A model generated the notes under the pieces. It searched no databases. It saw nothing but the letters and a program-made list of their open reading frames with translations, and was not told where the DNA came from. The translations under genes were made by a program, and so were the position numbers. Below are positions 54,674 to 63,978 of a DNA stretch of 64,000 bases, piece after piece. Source of the DNA: Bacillus cereus G9842 (lineage in GTDB: Bacteria; Bacillota; Bacilli; Bacillales; Bacillaceae_G); the NCBI RefSeq assembly GCF_000021305.1, contig NC_011772.1:1712001-1776000 (forward strand), given 5' to 3'. The stretch's first letter is position 1; each line of letters starts with the position of its first letter.

Positions 54674-55309
54674 CTAATCTTTAATTATTAATCCTAATAA
54701 AGTTGCAAACTGAACAGCTTGATATGTTGATACTTTACATCCTCTTAAATCGTTCACTGAAACTGTAAGCGTATCAAAGCTAGAAGAACTAATATCTATC
54801 CCCTTCAGTGATGTCTGATCAAAATTAGCTTCATCAAGACTACATAATTGGAATTCAACTTTTTTAAGTTTACAGTCAAAAAAATCTGCAATATTTAATG
54901 AAGTTTCATTGAAGATGATTTTTTCTAGTTTGGAATTTCCAAATGCCGCTAAATTCAAAATTGAATTCTCAAATTTAACATTTCCTAAGCTAGATTCTGT
55001 GAAATTTACTCCGATTAATTTACTGTTTTTAAATTCGACTCTGTGAACAGAAGAATTGCTTAAATTAACATTTGATAAATCACAGTTTTCAAAACAAACA
55101 TCTGTAATATCAATATTGCTAAAGTCTGTATTAGTAAACTTACAGTTTTTTATCACCGCATCATATAATCGTACTCTATCTACAGATTCATTTTCGAAAG
55201 TGGAGTCTATAATTTCACACACTTCCAATGTTGGATCTTCTTCATAAAAAATATCTTGAAAATTCTTTGAAGATAACTCTGGTGAAATTTTTGGTCTATC
55301 AATTTTCAT
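54674..55309 (-). CDS. pentapeptide-repeat protein
   Basis: A 211-residue protein in which about residues 30-185 are tandem five-residue repeats (CKFTNTDFSNIDITDVCFEN and so on), forming a right-handed quadrilateral beta-helix. The end VSTYQAVQFATLLGLIIKD resembles the C-terminal helix of Qnr/MfpA-type proteins, which can mimic DNA and protect gyrase. Whether this one does so is unknown; most Bacillus paralogues are uncharacterised. AGAGGAT precedes the ATG. Confidence 0.88.
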   Translation of the reverse strand: MKIDRPKISPELSSKNFQDIFYEEDPTLEVCEIIDSTFENESVDRVRLYDAVIKNCKFTNTDFSNIDITDVCFENCDLSNVNLSNSSVHRVEFKNSKLIGVNFTESSLGNVKFENSILNLAAFGNSKLEKIIFNETSLNIADFFDCKLKKVEFQLCSLDEANFDQTSLKGIDISSSSFDTLTVSVNDLRGCKVSTYQAVQFATLLGLIIKD

Positions 55310-55453
55310 CGTATATCAATCCTCTTCTATTTGATATATTTGTGTAATTTGAGTCTATTGTCTGTGAAGAACATTAGTTCTTATTATACAAAAATCTAAG
55401 TTCTTTTGTGAAGAGCATTTTAGCTACATTTTTCTTATTTAATAATAGAAGTG

Positions 55454-55597
55454 TTATTGTTTCTTAAGAAATAACGTCAAAACAAATACGAGAACGGCTA
55501 ATATAGTCGCTACAAGGAAAGCGTTTTGTATTTCTAAAATATTCGCCTCTTGTAATGTCTCCACTTTTAGTAATCTTCCAATTAGCTTACGTAAAAT
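55454..55597 (-). pseudogene. C-terminal remnant of an MFS (DHA2/EmrB-like) exporter
   Basis: On the minus strand, 47 codons without a start codon read ETLQEANILEIQNAFLVATI, then LAVLVFVLTLFLKK and stop. This looks like the last cytoplasmic loop, final membrane helix and basic tail of a 14-helix drug exporter. An in-frame TAG (55600-55598) closes it upstream. The rest of the 356-base gap between the pentapeptide and oxidase genes is AT-rich with no gene I can support. Confidence 0.55.
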
Positions 55598-55665
55598 CTA
55601 ATTACATCTCCTTATTTTCTTGAAAATCAACTTCTATAATGATTTTGAAAAAGGAGGGATTTTCC

Positions 55666-57306
55666 ATGAAGCGATTTGTATTAAAAGCTGTTACGGTCTC
55701 TGTAATATTTTTAATTGCTGCATGTTCTTTGGCCACAAATACAACAAATGATCATAAAAATATGAAAGATAAAAAAACAATACAGACTGAAACAGCTACA
55801 AAACCATTGAAGGTTGAAAAAGGACCAGAAGTTACTTTAATAGCGAAAGAAGAAAAGCAAAAGTTAAGTAACGGTGTTATTGTTCCAGTCTGGACATTTA
55901 ATGGATCATCTCCTGGTCCAGAAATTCGGGTGAAAAAAGGTGAAAAGGTGAAAGTGACATTAAAAAATGAATTATCTGCACCAGTATCTATTCATTGGCA
56001 TGGATATCCTGTCCCAAATAACATGGATGGAATTCCAGGCGTGACACAAGATGCAGTTGAACCAGGAAAAAGTTTCACTTACGAATTTGAAGCGAACGTA
56101 CCAGGAACGTACTGGTATCACTCGCATCAAGATTCTGTAAATCAATTAGATAGAGGTTTGTATGGAGCGCTCATTGTAGAAGATACAAAGGAAAAATATG
56201 ATAAAGATTACACATTAATGTTGGATGAATGGGTTACAGATAAAGAAGAAATGAATAAGCAGTTAAAAGAAATGACAAAAGGGCAAATAGGTAATAAATC
56301 TAAAGGTAATGAAAATGAGGAAAAGAATGATGATAAGAACGGCATGGATCATTCTGGTATGGACGTGGGCAGTGATCAAAAAGACTCTAGTAATATGGAA
56401 GGAATGGACCATGGAAATATGAAGATGGAAGGTCATGATATGAGTATGTATGATTTATTCACAATCAATGGAAAAAGCGGTGATTTAGTAGTGCCATTGA
56501 AAGTGAATAAGGGAGATAAAGTTCGTTTTCGACTCGTTAATGCTGGTTATCTATCACATGATATACATGTTCACGGTCATGATATAAAAGTAATTGCGAC
56601 AGATGGTCAACCAATAAACGATCCAAAAGTTATAAAGGATAAAGTAATTTCAATCGCACCGGGCGAACGTTATGATATTGAATTTACTGCTAATAAAACT
56701 GGGAAATGGTATGTTGAAGACCATTCGAAAAATAAAGGTGCAAAAGGAATGAAAGCTGTTATTGAATATGATGGCAGCAAAGAGATGAAAGATAAAGCAG
56801 ACGAAAAAGAAAAATTACCGAAAGTAGATATAATGAAATATGGTACTAAAAAATTAGGTAGTTTCACTTTAAATCAAGAGTATACTGCCACATATAATAT
56901 GGACTTAAATACGCAAATGAATGGAAATGAAATGGTATATACAATTAACGGAAAGGTATTTCCGGATATTGACCCAATTCAAGTAAAAAAGGGTGATTTA
57001 GTAAAAGTGAAGTTGGTAAATCGTTCTAAAATGGATGATCACCCAATGCATTTACACGGGCACTTCTTTCAGGTGTTGAGTAAAGATGGAAAACCGATAA
57101 AAGGTTCTCCAATTGTAAAAGATACATTGAACTTAAAACCAGGAGAAGAATATGAAGTAGCCTTTGTAGCAGACAATCCCGGTGAGTGGATGTTCCACTG
57201 TCACGACCTACATCATGCTTCAGCAGGGATGGTAACGGAAGTGAACTATACAGATTATAAATCTGACTATGTTCCAAACCAAAACATTCCTAATAAGCCA
57301 GAATAA
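55666..57306 (+). CDS. multicopper oxidase lipoprotein (laccase/copper-tolerance type)
   Basis: A 546-residue oxidase with a lipoprotein signal (FLIAAC, Cys20) and three cupredoxin domains. All copper-site motifs are present: SIHWHGYPV, TYWYHSHQD, DHPMHLHGHFFQV and MFHCHDLHHASAGM (the type 1 Cys-His set). Between domains 1 and 2 a Met/His/Asp-rich insert (about residues 215-265; MDHSGMD, GMDHGNMKMEGHDMSM) resembles copper-binding inserts of CueO-like enzymes. Probable role: oxidation of Cu(I) or phenols outside the membrane. AAGGAGGG precedes the ATG at 55666. Confidence 0.92.
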   Translation: MKRFVLKAVTVSVIFLIAACSLATNTTNDHKNMKDKKTIQTETATKPLKVEKGPEVTLIAKEEKQKLSNGVIVPVWTFNGSSPGPEIRVKKGEKVKVTLKNELSAPVSIHWHGYPVPNNMDGIPGVTQDAVEPGKSFTYEFEANVPGTYWYHSHQDSVNQLDRGLYGALIVEDTKEKYDKDYTLMLDEWVTDKEEMNKQLKEMTKGQIGNKSKGNENEEKNDDKNGMDHSGMDVGSDQKDSSNMEGMDHGNMKMEGHDMSMYDLFTINGKSGDLVVPLKVNKGDKVRFRLVNAGYLSHDIHVHGHDIKVIATDGQPINDPKVIKDKVISIAPGERYDIEFTANKTGKWYVEDHSKNKGAKGMKAVIEYDGSKEMKDKADEKEKLPKVDIMKYGTKKLGSFTLNQEYTATYNMDLNTQMNGNEMVYTINGKVFPDIDPIQVKKGDLVKVKLVNRSKMDDHPMHLHGHFFQVLSKDGKPIKGSPIVKDTLNLKPGEEYEVAFVADNPGEWMFHCHDLHHASAGMVTEVNYTDYKSDYVPNQNIPNKPE

Positions 57307-57307
57307 T

Positions 57308-57350
57308 AGGAAGCAGTTATCCTATGGATAGCTGCTTATTCATTTTTGTT
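57308..57350. terminator. terminator between multicopper oxidase and membrane protein genes
   Basis: AAGCAGTTATCC pairs with GGATAGCTGCTT (one G-T pair) over a short loop; ATTCATTTTTG follows. Converging genes share it. Confidence 0.75.
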
Positions 57351-57357
57351 GCAAGTA

Positions 57358-57897
57358 CTAATGTATATGTTGATTATGCCCAGGTGCAGGAGTATGATCT
57401 GGGAATGTCGCGAATACGGCAACGATAATTACTACACTAATTGAAAGTAATAACAAAAAACGCTGTTGGATAAAAGTAGAAAAGTTCTCCGATAACAATT
57501 GAATCACACAGGACATAGTAATCGTTATAGTAAGTAAAAGGCTAATGAACAATATACTATGAGCTTGTTGAGCGTTTAACATTTCTGTAATCATTGCTCC
57601 CATCATACTTGCCATTAATCCAGAGAACATTCCTTCTAAAGCAGTATATAGGTGAAAACGTAGACCCACTAAAAAACCGATAAAACCACTAATTAAAATA
57701 GCAAGTAAAGTAGAATATAGTAATTCCCCCTTAAAGAGAATGCCTAAATAAAAACCAATACTTAAACCGATACTCATACTAAAAGACATAATAAATACCA
57801 TATACTCCATTAGGGTACCCTTACGTTTAGAAATATAGGATGTAATAAGAATCGAGGTACAGCAAAGTGTTAAGGTAGTTAACGTATAAGCAAACAT
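57358..57897 (-). CDS. polytopic membrane protein with His-rich C-terminal tail
   Basis: A 179-residue protein with about five or six membrane helices and many Met residues in them (GMFSGLMASMMGAMITEML). It ends in the hydrophilic, His-rich tail DHTPAPGHNQHIH, which could bind copper. Family not recognised. GGACAAGGAGGT is a very strong ribosome site before the ATG. It converges on the multicopper oxidase, and the Met and His pattern makes a joint role in copper handling plausible; this is inference. Confidence 0.7.
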   Translation of the reverse strand: MFAYTLTTLTLCCTSILITSYISKRKGTLMEYMVFIMSFSMSIGLSIGFYLGILFKGELLYSTLLAILISGFIGFLVGLRFHLYTALEGMFSGLMASMMGAMITEMLNAQQAHSILFISLLLTITITMSCVIQLLSENFSTFIQQRFLLLLSISVVIIVAVFATFPDHTPAPGHNQHIH

Positions 57898-58080
57898 TAT
57901 GATACCTCCTTGTCCTATCGTTCATTTCATCATATGTTTATATGGAGAGTACTTATGCTTATTAATATCTGCATATTATCTGCACAATTTCATAGATGTA
58001 AGCAAAGGAACGCTTGATTTTTTAGGGCGTCTTTTTTAATTGTAAGCATGTGAAAGAAATTGTTATATTATGAGTTTCTA

Positions 58081-58176
58081 TTGTGAAGCCATAAAGAATA
58101 AGCGTATAATATTATAGGTCTCACATTTGCGAGACAAACCGCGAATGATAAATAAGATTGTTGTTTTATCATCGCT
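58081..58176 (+). promoter_or_regulatory. promoter and structured leader of topB
   Basis: TTGTGA (58081) and TATAAT (58105) stand 18 bases apart. The predicted transcript starts near 58117 with hairpin GTCTC-N8-GAGAC (58118-58135), then GCGAATGATAAA / TTTATCATCGC (58141-58174) forms a second stem. About 55 bases then lead to the start codon. No T-tract follows the stems. The rest of the 333-base gap 57898-58230 is AT-rich without a gene I can see. Confidence 0.55.
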
Positions 58177-58230
58177 TCTAAACATATAGACAATGAAAGT
58201 AACACTGGAATACAGATAGGGAGTTATAAA

Positions 58231-60375
58231 ATGAAATTAATTATTGCCGAGAAACCAGATCAAGGGTTGGCTCTTGTTTCACAGTTTAAATATCGCCGGA
58301 AAGATGGATATTTAGAAGTAGAAGCGAATGAGTTATTTCCAAATGGAGCGTACTGTACATGGGCAATTGGTCATTTGACGCAGTTATGTAATCCAGAGCA
58401 TTATCACGCAGAGTGGAAAAAATGGTCACTTAATACGTTACCGATGATTCCAGAACGTTTTCAATTTGAAGTAACAAAGTCAAAGTATAAGCAATTTAAC
58501 GTTGTGAAACAGCTGTTACATAATCCACAGGTAACAGAAATCATTCACGCAGGAGATGCTGGGCGTGAAGGGGAACTGATCGTACGAAATATTATTAATC
58601 TTTGTAACGTGCAAAAGCCGATGAAACGTCTATGGATTTCGTCTTTAACGAAGCAAGCTATTTATCAAGGGTTTAAAAATTTACTTGATGAATCAGATAC
58701 AATTAATACGTATTACGAAGCATACACAAGATCTTGTGCTGACTGGGTTGTTGGCATGAATGCATCACGTGTGTTTAGTATTTTGTTAAAGAAAAAAGGA
58801 ATGAATGATGTATTTTCTGCTGGTCGTGTCCAAACACCAACGTTAGCATTGATTGTAAAGCGTGAGAAAGAAATTGAAAACTTTAAGTCAGAGCCTTTCT
58901 GGGAAGTGTTTGCAACCTTTAATATAGAAGGAAAGAAATATGACGGGAAATGGGAGAAGGATAATGAATCCCGCTTAAAAGACCCTGATATGGCGAATAA
59001 AATTGCGGCATTTTGCCAAGGGAAACCGGCTGTTGTGAAGGAAATGAAAACGGAGCGTAAAGAGTTTCAGCCGCCGCTTTTATTCAACTTATCATCACTG
59101 CAAGCAACGGCAAATAAAGCCTTTAAGTTTTCACCGAAAAAGACGCTTGATATAACGCAAGCACTCTATCAAAAAGGGATTGTTTCTTATCCACGTTCAG
59201 ATTCTAACTATGTTACTCAAGGAGAAGCAGCGACTTTCCCTGATATTTTACAGAAGTTAAGTCAGTTTGATGAATATAAAGGTTTATTACCGGCTCCGGT
59301 TGAATCCATTATGAACAATAAGCGTTATGTAAATGAAAAGAAAGTAACAGATCACTACGCGATTATTCCGACAGAGCAAGTTACAAACCCAAGCAGACTA
59401 TCAGGTGATGAAAAGAAAATATACGATATGATCGTAAGAAGGCTTATTGCAGCTCATTATGAAGTTGCAATCTTTGACTATACAACGATTGTAACGCTTG
59501 TAGATGAACGTGCTGAATTCATTTCAAAAGGAAAACAGCAAATTCAAGAAGGTTGGCGTAAAGTTATTTTCCAAGACGATAAAGATGACGAAACCATTCT
59601 TCCAATTGTAGCTGAAGGTGAAGAAGGAAAAGTTGTAAAGGTGAAAGTGAAAGAAGGAAAAACACAGCCACCGAAGCGTTATACAGAAGGACAACTTATT
59701 ACGTTAATGAAAACAGCCGGTAAGTATTTAGAGAATGAAGAGCTAGAGAAGGTATTGAAGAAAACAGAAGGTTTAGGTACGGAAGCGACCCGCGCGGGTA
59801 TTATTACGATGCTGAAAGACCGTAAATATATAGATGTAAAGAAAAACCAAGTGTATGCGACTGATAAAGGAAAAGTATTAATTACCGCAATTGGTGACAA
59901 AATACTAGCTTCACCGGAAATGACTGCGAAATGGGAACAACGTCTTGCGGAAATTGGTGAAGGTACAGCTTCACCAGCTACATTTATGGAACAGACGAAA
60001 AAGCTATCAGCTAAAATTATTGAAGACGCAGTGGAAATGTCTGAGAAGTGGGATTTCACGGGACTACATGTTGAATCGATTGAACGAAAAGGATCGAAAT
60101 TTACAACGGGTAAAAAGGTTGGTAGCTGTAAAAAATGTGATGGCGATGTAATTGATAAGTCAACGTTTTACGGTTGTTCTAACTATAATACAACGCAATG
60201 TGATTTCACCATTTCAAAGAAGATATTAAGTAAAACAATTTCGCAAAAGAATATGACAAAGCTCTTAAAAGGTGAAAAGACTGATTTAATTAAAGGCTTT
60301 AAAAAGGGCGAGAAAACGTTTGATGCGAAATTAGAGTGGAAAGATAATAAGATTAATTTTGTATTTGAGAATTAA
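58231..60375 (+). CDS. topB: DNA topoisomerase III (type IA)
   Basis: Cuts and rejoins one DNA strand to resolve recombination and replication intermediates. The 714 residues contain a TOPRIM domain (LIIAEKPDQG at the start, IIHAGDAGREGE near 110), the type IA core with the active-site Tyr320 in GIVSYPRSDSNYV, GRVQTPTLALIV, and a C-terminal zinc-ribbon-like end (CKKCDGDVIDKSTFYGCSNY). AGGGAGTTATAAA precedes the ATG. Single-gene unit with leader hairpins and its own terminator. Confidence 0.95.
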   Translation: MKLIIAEKPDQGLALVSQFKYRRKDGYLEVEANELFPNGAYCTWAIGHLTQLCNPEHYHAEWKKWSLNTLPMIPERFQFEVTKSKYKQFNVVKQLLHNPQVTEIIHAGDAGREGELIVRNIINLCNVQKPMKRLWISSLTKQAIYQGFKNLLDESDTINTYYEAYTRSCADWVVGMNASRVFSILLKKKGMNDVFSAGRVQTPTLALIVKREKEIENFKSEPFWEVFATFNIEGKKYDGKWEKDNESRLKDPDMANKIAAFCQGKPAVVKEMKTERKEFQPPLLFNLSSLQATANKAFKFSPKKTLDITQALYQKGIVSYPRSDSNYVTQGEAATFPDILQKLSQFDEYKGLLPAPVESIMNNKRYVNEKKVTDHYAIIPTEQVTNPSRLSGDEKKIYDMIVRRLIAAHYEVAIFDYTTIVTLVDERAEFISKGKQQIQEGWRKVIFQDDKDDETILPIVAEGEEGKVVKVKVKEGKTQPPKRYTEGQLITLMKTAGKYLENEELEKVLKKTEGLGTEATRAGIITMLKDRKYIDVKKNQVYATDKGKVLITAIGDKILASPEMTAKWEQRLAEIGEGTASPATFMEQTKKLSAKIIEDAVEMSEKWDFTGLHVESIERKGSKFTTGKKVGSCKKCDGDVIDKSTFYGCSNYNTTQCDFTISKKILSKTISQKNMTKLLKGEKTDLIKGFKKGEKTFDAKLEWKDNKINFVFEN

Positions 60376-60377
60376 TT

Positions 60378-60424
60378 TGTTAAAAGAGCATGACAGTTTT
60401 ATGTCATGCTCTTTTGTTTTTTCT
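60378..60424 (+). terminator. terminator after topB
   Basis: AAAAGAGCATGACA pairs with TGTCATGCTCTTTT over a six-base loop, then TGTTTTTTC. Confidence 0.93.
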
Positions 60425-60574
60425 TTTATATAAAATTTAACGATAAAAAAAATCCTTTAAATAATAATTTTTTATTGTAAAACGATAAATTTTGTATTAA
60501 AATCATAATAAATGAGTGAGGTGCTTTTGTTAAAAGGTAACAACCTTATTTTTAAAATTAGAGGAGGTATAACT

Positions 60575-61822
60575 ATGAACAGTAACAATTTGATTGTTAA
60601 ACATATGGATAACCCCCATGAGTTGGAGAAGATGTATAGAAAAGATCCGAAAGCTTTTAAAAAAGCATTCTCACAAGCATGGGACCAAAACCCTGATTCT
60701 CAAATTCTAGGTGCTTGGTATGAAAGGTTGCATTTTAAGGAGAAAGTAAATAAAGAAAAAACATCTTTGTTTCAAAAAGGTTTCTTATTCATGGGCCTTT
60801 TAGCTATTCTGGCCGGCATAAGCACTAGAATCATTTTCCACTTTGTTGAGCAGGAAGCAATTGCTCCAATTAATTTGGCTTTTGGTGTAATTCCCTTTAT
60901 TGCTGCTTATTTTGTTTACAATAATAAGCCGAAAAAAAGTATTATTTATTCCCTTATAGCGTTATTCCTAGTTTCCGGGGTGTATCTTAATACGTTGCCA
61001 ATAAATTATAAAGACAGTACCATACTTGCGTATTTACATCTTCCTATATTTTTATGGGTCTTAGTAGGGCTTGCATTTACAGGAAATGAATATTCAAAAG
61101 GCAGTACAAGATTAGCCTATATTAAATTTAATTTAGAATATTGTCTTCTCTACGGGAGCATGGCAGTGAGCGGAATGATACTAGCAATATTCACCATGCG
61201 TTTATTTAGCTTTGTTGACTTAGATATAGGAGAATTCTATTTTAGTAATGTTGTTTTATTTGGAGCAGCGGCTCTCGCTATTGTGACTGCATACTTAGTA
61301 TCAATGAATCTTAAGCTTGCTAAAAATATTACACCATACATATCTAAAATTTTTAGTCCTCTCGTCCTGATTACCTTGCTTATCTATCTTATAACGGTAA
61401 TTTTGGTCGGGAAAAATCCATTCTTGGATCGCAATTTCCTAATGGCCTTCAACGGAATACTGCTTGGTGTATTGGCTGTTACTATATTTTCTATCGTTGA
61501 GAGTGACTCAGACGAGAAAAAGAGTATTTCAGATTATATAAATTTTGCCTTAATTGTTCTGGCACTTATTATTGATACTGTTGCATTGTCAGCCATCGTA
61601 TTTAGACTTTCTTCTTACGGGATTACACCTAATAGACTAGCTGTTTTAGGTGTAAACATACTGATCTGGGCAAATCTAATTTGGATTATGTTTTCCTATA
61701 TGCGTTTCTTGCAAAATAAATCAGGACCAAAAGCTATCCAAGATGCCGTTACGAAGTATTTGCCAATATATGGACTTTGGGCAGCTTTCGTCATATTTAC
61801 GTTTCCTATCATTTTTAATTAG
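60575..61822 (+). CDS. polytopic membrane protein, DUF4153-like
   Basis: A 415-residue protein with a ~70-residue hydrophilic N-terminus (DPKAFKKAFSQAWDQNPDSQ) and then about eleven membrane helices. The overall pattern of paired helices and the FNLEYCLLYGSMAVSGMILA segment recall DUF4153 proteins, but the match is by eye only. Function unknown. GAGGAGGT lies upstream of the ATG at 60575; an in-frame ATG at 60512 has no comparable site. A GC-rich hairpin follows the gene. Confidence 0.68.
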   Translation: MNSNNLIVKHMDNPHELEKMYRKDPKAFKKAFSQAWDQNPDSQILGAWYERLHFKEKVNKEKTSLFQKGFLFMGLLAILAGISTRIIFHFVEQEAIAPINLAFGVIPFIAAYFVYNNKPKKSIIYSLIALFLVSGVYLNTLPINYKDSTILAYLHLPIFLWVLVGLAFTGNEYSKGSTRLAYIKFNLEYCLLYGSMAVSGMILAIFTMRLFSFVDLDIGEFYFSNVVLFGAAALAIVTAYLVSMNLKLAKNITPYISKIFSPLVLITLLIYLITVILVGKNPFLDRNFLMAFNGILLGVLAVTIFSIVESDSDEKKSISDYINFALIVLALIIDTVALSAIVFRLSSYGITPNRLAVLGVNILIWANLIWIMFSYMRFLQNKSGPKAIQDAVTKYLPIYGLWAAFVIFTFPIIFN

Positions 61823-61858
61823 AAAGGATCTGTTAATGCGGGAGTGGTGAGGGCTAAT

Positions 61859-61893
61859 AATCATTGGGGGATGAACAAAACCCCCAATGATTA
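61859..61893 (+). terminator. hairpin after the DUF4153-like gene
   Basis: AATCATTGGGGG pairs with CCCCCAATGATT over a ten-base loop, a strong stem. Only a loose T-rich run follows (AAAGTTTCACTTTATT), so termination may be incomplete. Confidence 0.65.
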
Positions 61894-61992
61894 AAGTTTC
61901 ACTTTATTATAATTGGTATTATTATGTTTGTAGTTTCGGTAATTTCATTTGTAATGATAAATAAGAAATAAGTGTTGTATGTAATCTTTCCA

Positions 61993-62030
61993 TAATAAAA
62001 AACGTCCCAAAATGGGACGTTTTTTATTAT
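61993..62030. terminator. bidirectional terminator
   Basis: AATAAAAAACGTCCCA pairs with TGGGACGTTTTTTATT over a three-base loop. It touches the stop codon of the minus-strand transporter and backs up termination on the + strand. Confidence 0.92.
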
Positions 62031-62992
62031 GCGTATTGCCGTTTTTTCTTAATAAGCAACAAAACTTGTGACACACCAGCTAGTACTGGTAACTCAATCA
62101 ATGGTCCAATAACGAGTGCAAGTGCGATAAGAGGCTCATCTGGAAAAGCGGTCACAGCGATAGCGAGTGCAACAGGTGAGTTTCTTGCTAACGTTGTTAA
62201 GCTTAGACTTACTGTATCTTTGTAAGATAAATGCATCATGCGCCCGATAAATTGTCCTAGTAAAAAATTAATGATGAAGAACAATAGAACAGGAACGAGT
62301 AATAATAAAACGACATTCATATTTTGCAGTAAATATTTACCTTGTGATGCAAACATCGCTACTATTGCTAAACTTAAAAATACAATTTGAGCAGAGCTGA
62401 AAAACGGAATGAGTTTATTCTCGAGAGTTTCAGCTTTTTTCATTTTATTCATAATGAATTTTGTAGCGTGTGCAAGTATAAATGGTAAGACGATTACGAT
62501 AACAATACTTTCTACTAAAACAAAAACCGCTACAGTTTTCATGACACCAGCAAATAAAAATAAATAAATTGGAAGGAGTAGAACTTGCAAAATTAAATTT
62601 ACAGGTAAAATTGCAGTAGAAAGTGCTACATTTCCTTTCGCTATTTCAGTAAAGATTAAGTACCAATCTGTGCATGGAGTAACCATTAACATTATAAATC
62701 CAACCCAAAGTGCTGGATGATCTGAAAGAAATAGTGCCCCTAACCCCCAAGCGAGTAAAGGTGTCCATAAGAAGTTAATAGTAAGACTTGTTCCAGCAAA
62801 TTTTAAATTGCGAAATCCGTTTTTTATTTCTTTTAATGGGATGCTGAGGAATAATCCATATAGCATAAAAAATAAGAAGGGAACAATAAACTTGTCTGAA
62901 TACGTATGTATCATATTAAATTGTCCGAGTACGATGCCGCATGTAACAGCAAAAAGAATAATAAAAGTTTGAATCTTTTCTATAGTGCTCAT
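62027..62992 (-). CDS. ACR3/BASS-superfamily transporter (arsenic-resistance-like)
   Basis: A 321-residue membrane protein with about ten helices, of the bile acid:sodium symporter superfamily and closest by eye to the ACR3 arsenite exporter branch (FIMLMVTPCTDWYLIFTEIA, then NVALSTAILPVNLILQ; later LARNSPVALAIAVTAFPDEP). There is a cysteine in helix 4 as in ACR3, but the surrounding text differs from typical ACR3. No arsR or arsC gene is adjacent, so arsenic export is not assured. AAAGGATTTATTC precedes the ATG. Confidence 0.78.
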   Translation of the reverse strand: MSTIEKIQTFIILFAVTCGIVLGQFNMIHTYSDKFIVPFLFFMLYGLFLSIPLKEIKNGFRNLKFAGTSLTINFLWTPLLAWGLGALFLSDHPALWVGFIMLMVTPCTDWYLIFTEIAKGNVALSTAILPVNLILQVLLLPIYLFLFAGVMKTVAVFVLVESIVIVIVLPFILAHATKFIMNKMKKAETLENKLIPFFSSAQIVFLSLAIVAMFASQGKYLLQNMNVVLLLLVPVLLFFIINFLLGQFIGRMMHLSYKDTVSLSLTTLARNSPVALAIAVTAFPDEPLIALALVIGPLIELPVLAGVSQVLLLIKKKRQYA

Positions 62993-63285
62993 GAATAAAT
63001 CCTTTCTATATATGAATTTTCCTCTCTAAGTTTATTATACAAGTAATAAAGATGTATTTGGTGTTCAATTGTATTTTAGTTAATATTTTTAAATTGAGAT
63101 TTTGTTTTTTATTAAAAGTTACTTGACTAAAGTAAGTTGCTATATTACAATCATTTACATAAGGTAATTAAATAACAAAAAGTTTTGATTGGCTTTACTT
63201 AAGGTATCAATTGGAACTTTTTATTAGAATAAGAATTTTTATGATGATGAATAATGAATATGATAAGAAAGTTTAGGTGAAGAAA

Positions 63286-63978
63286 ATGGGATTATTTAGC
63301 TCGTTATTTGGTAAAAAAGAAGAAAATAAGAATGTAGAGGGGAATAAAAAAATGTCAAAAGTATTATTTGTAAAAGCAAACGATCGTCCAGCGGAGCAAG
63401 CAGTTAGTTCAAAAATGTATGAAACATTTGTAAGTACTTATAAAGAAGCAAATCCAAATACAGAAATTACGGAATTAGATTTATTTGCATTAGATCTTCC
63501 TTATTACGGAAATATCGCGATTTCAGGTGGATATAAACGTAGCCAAGGCATGGAGTTAACAGCTGAAGAAGAGAAGGCAGTTGCTACAGTAGATCAATAT
63601 TTAAATCAGTTTTTAGAAGCTGATAAGGTTGTATTTGCATTCCCATTATGGAACTTTACAGTACCAGCACCATTAATCACATATATTTCATACTTATCTC
63701 AAGCTGGAAAAACGTTTAAATATACAGCAAATGGCCCAGAAGGTTTAGTTGGTGGTAAAAAAGTAGTTGTGTTAGGTGCTCGTGGTTCAGATTACTCTTC
63801 AGAACAAATGGCTCCTATGGAAATGGCAGTTAATTACGTAACAACTGTACTTGGATTCTGGGGAATTACAAATCCAGAGACAGTTGTAATTGAAGGGCAC
63901 AATCAATATCCAGATCGTTCACAACAAATTGTTGAAGAAGGTCTAGAAAACGTTAAAAAAGTAGCAGCGAAATTTTAA
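63286..63978 (+). CDS. azoR: FMN-dependent NADH-azoreductase, two possible starts
   Basis: Flavodoxin-fold quinone/azo reductase using FMN and NADH, probably a cytoplasmic detoxification enzyme. FMN-loop text KANDRPAEQAVSSKMYETF, FAFPLWNFTVPAPLITYIS and LGARGSDYS identify the family. Two starts are well supported: ATG 63286 with AGGTGA (230 residues, N-terminus GLFSSLFGKKEENKNVEG) and ATG 63352 with AGAGGGG (208 residues, the usual AzoR length). The short form alone would fold. The window ends 22 bases after the stop. The 293-base gap before the longer start is AT-rich with no gene seen. Confidence 0.9.
   Translation: MGLFSSLFGKKEENKNVEGNKKMSKVLFVKANDRPAEQAVSSKMYETFVSTYKEANPNTEITELDLFALDLPYYGNIAISGGYKRSQGMELTAEEEKAVATVDQYLNQFLEADKVVFAFPLWNFTVPAPLITYISYLSQAGKTFKYTANGPEGLVGGKKVVVLGARGSDYSSEQMAPMEMAVNYVTTVLGFWGITNPETVVIEGHNQYPDRSQQIVEEGLENVKKVAAKF

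Noticed and set aside
58010..58045. Terminator-like sequence (GGAACGC ... GGGCGTC then T-run) upstream of topB
   Set aside because: The arms pair poorly and no gene ends there; possibly a decayed terminator.
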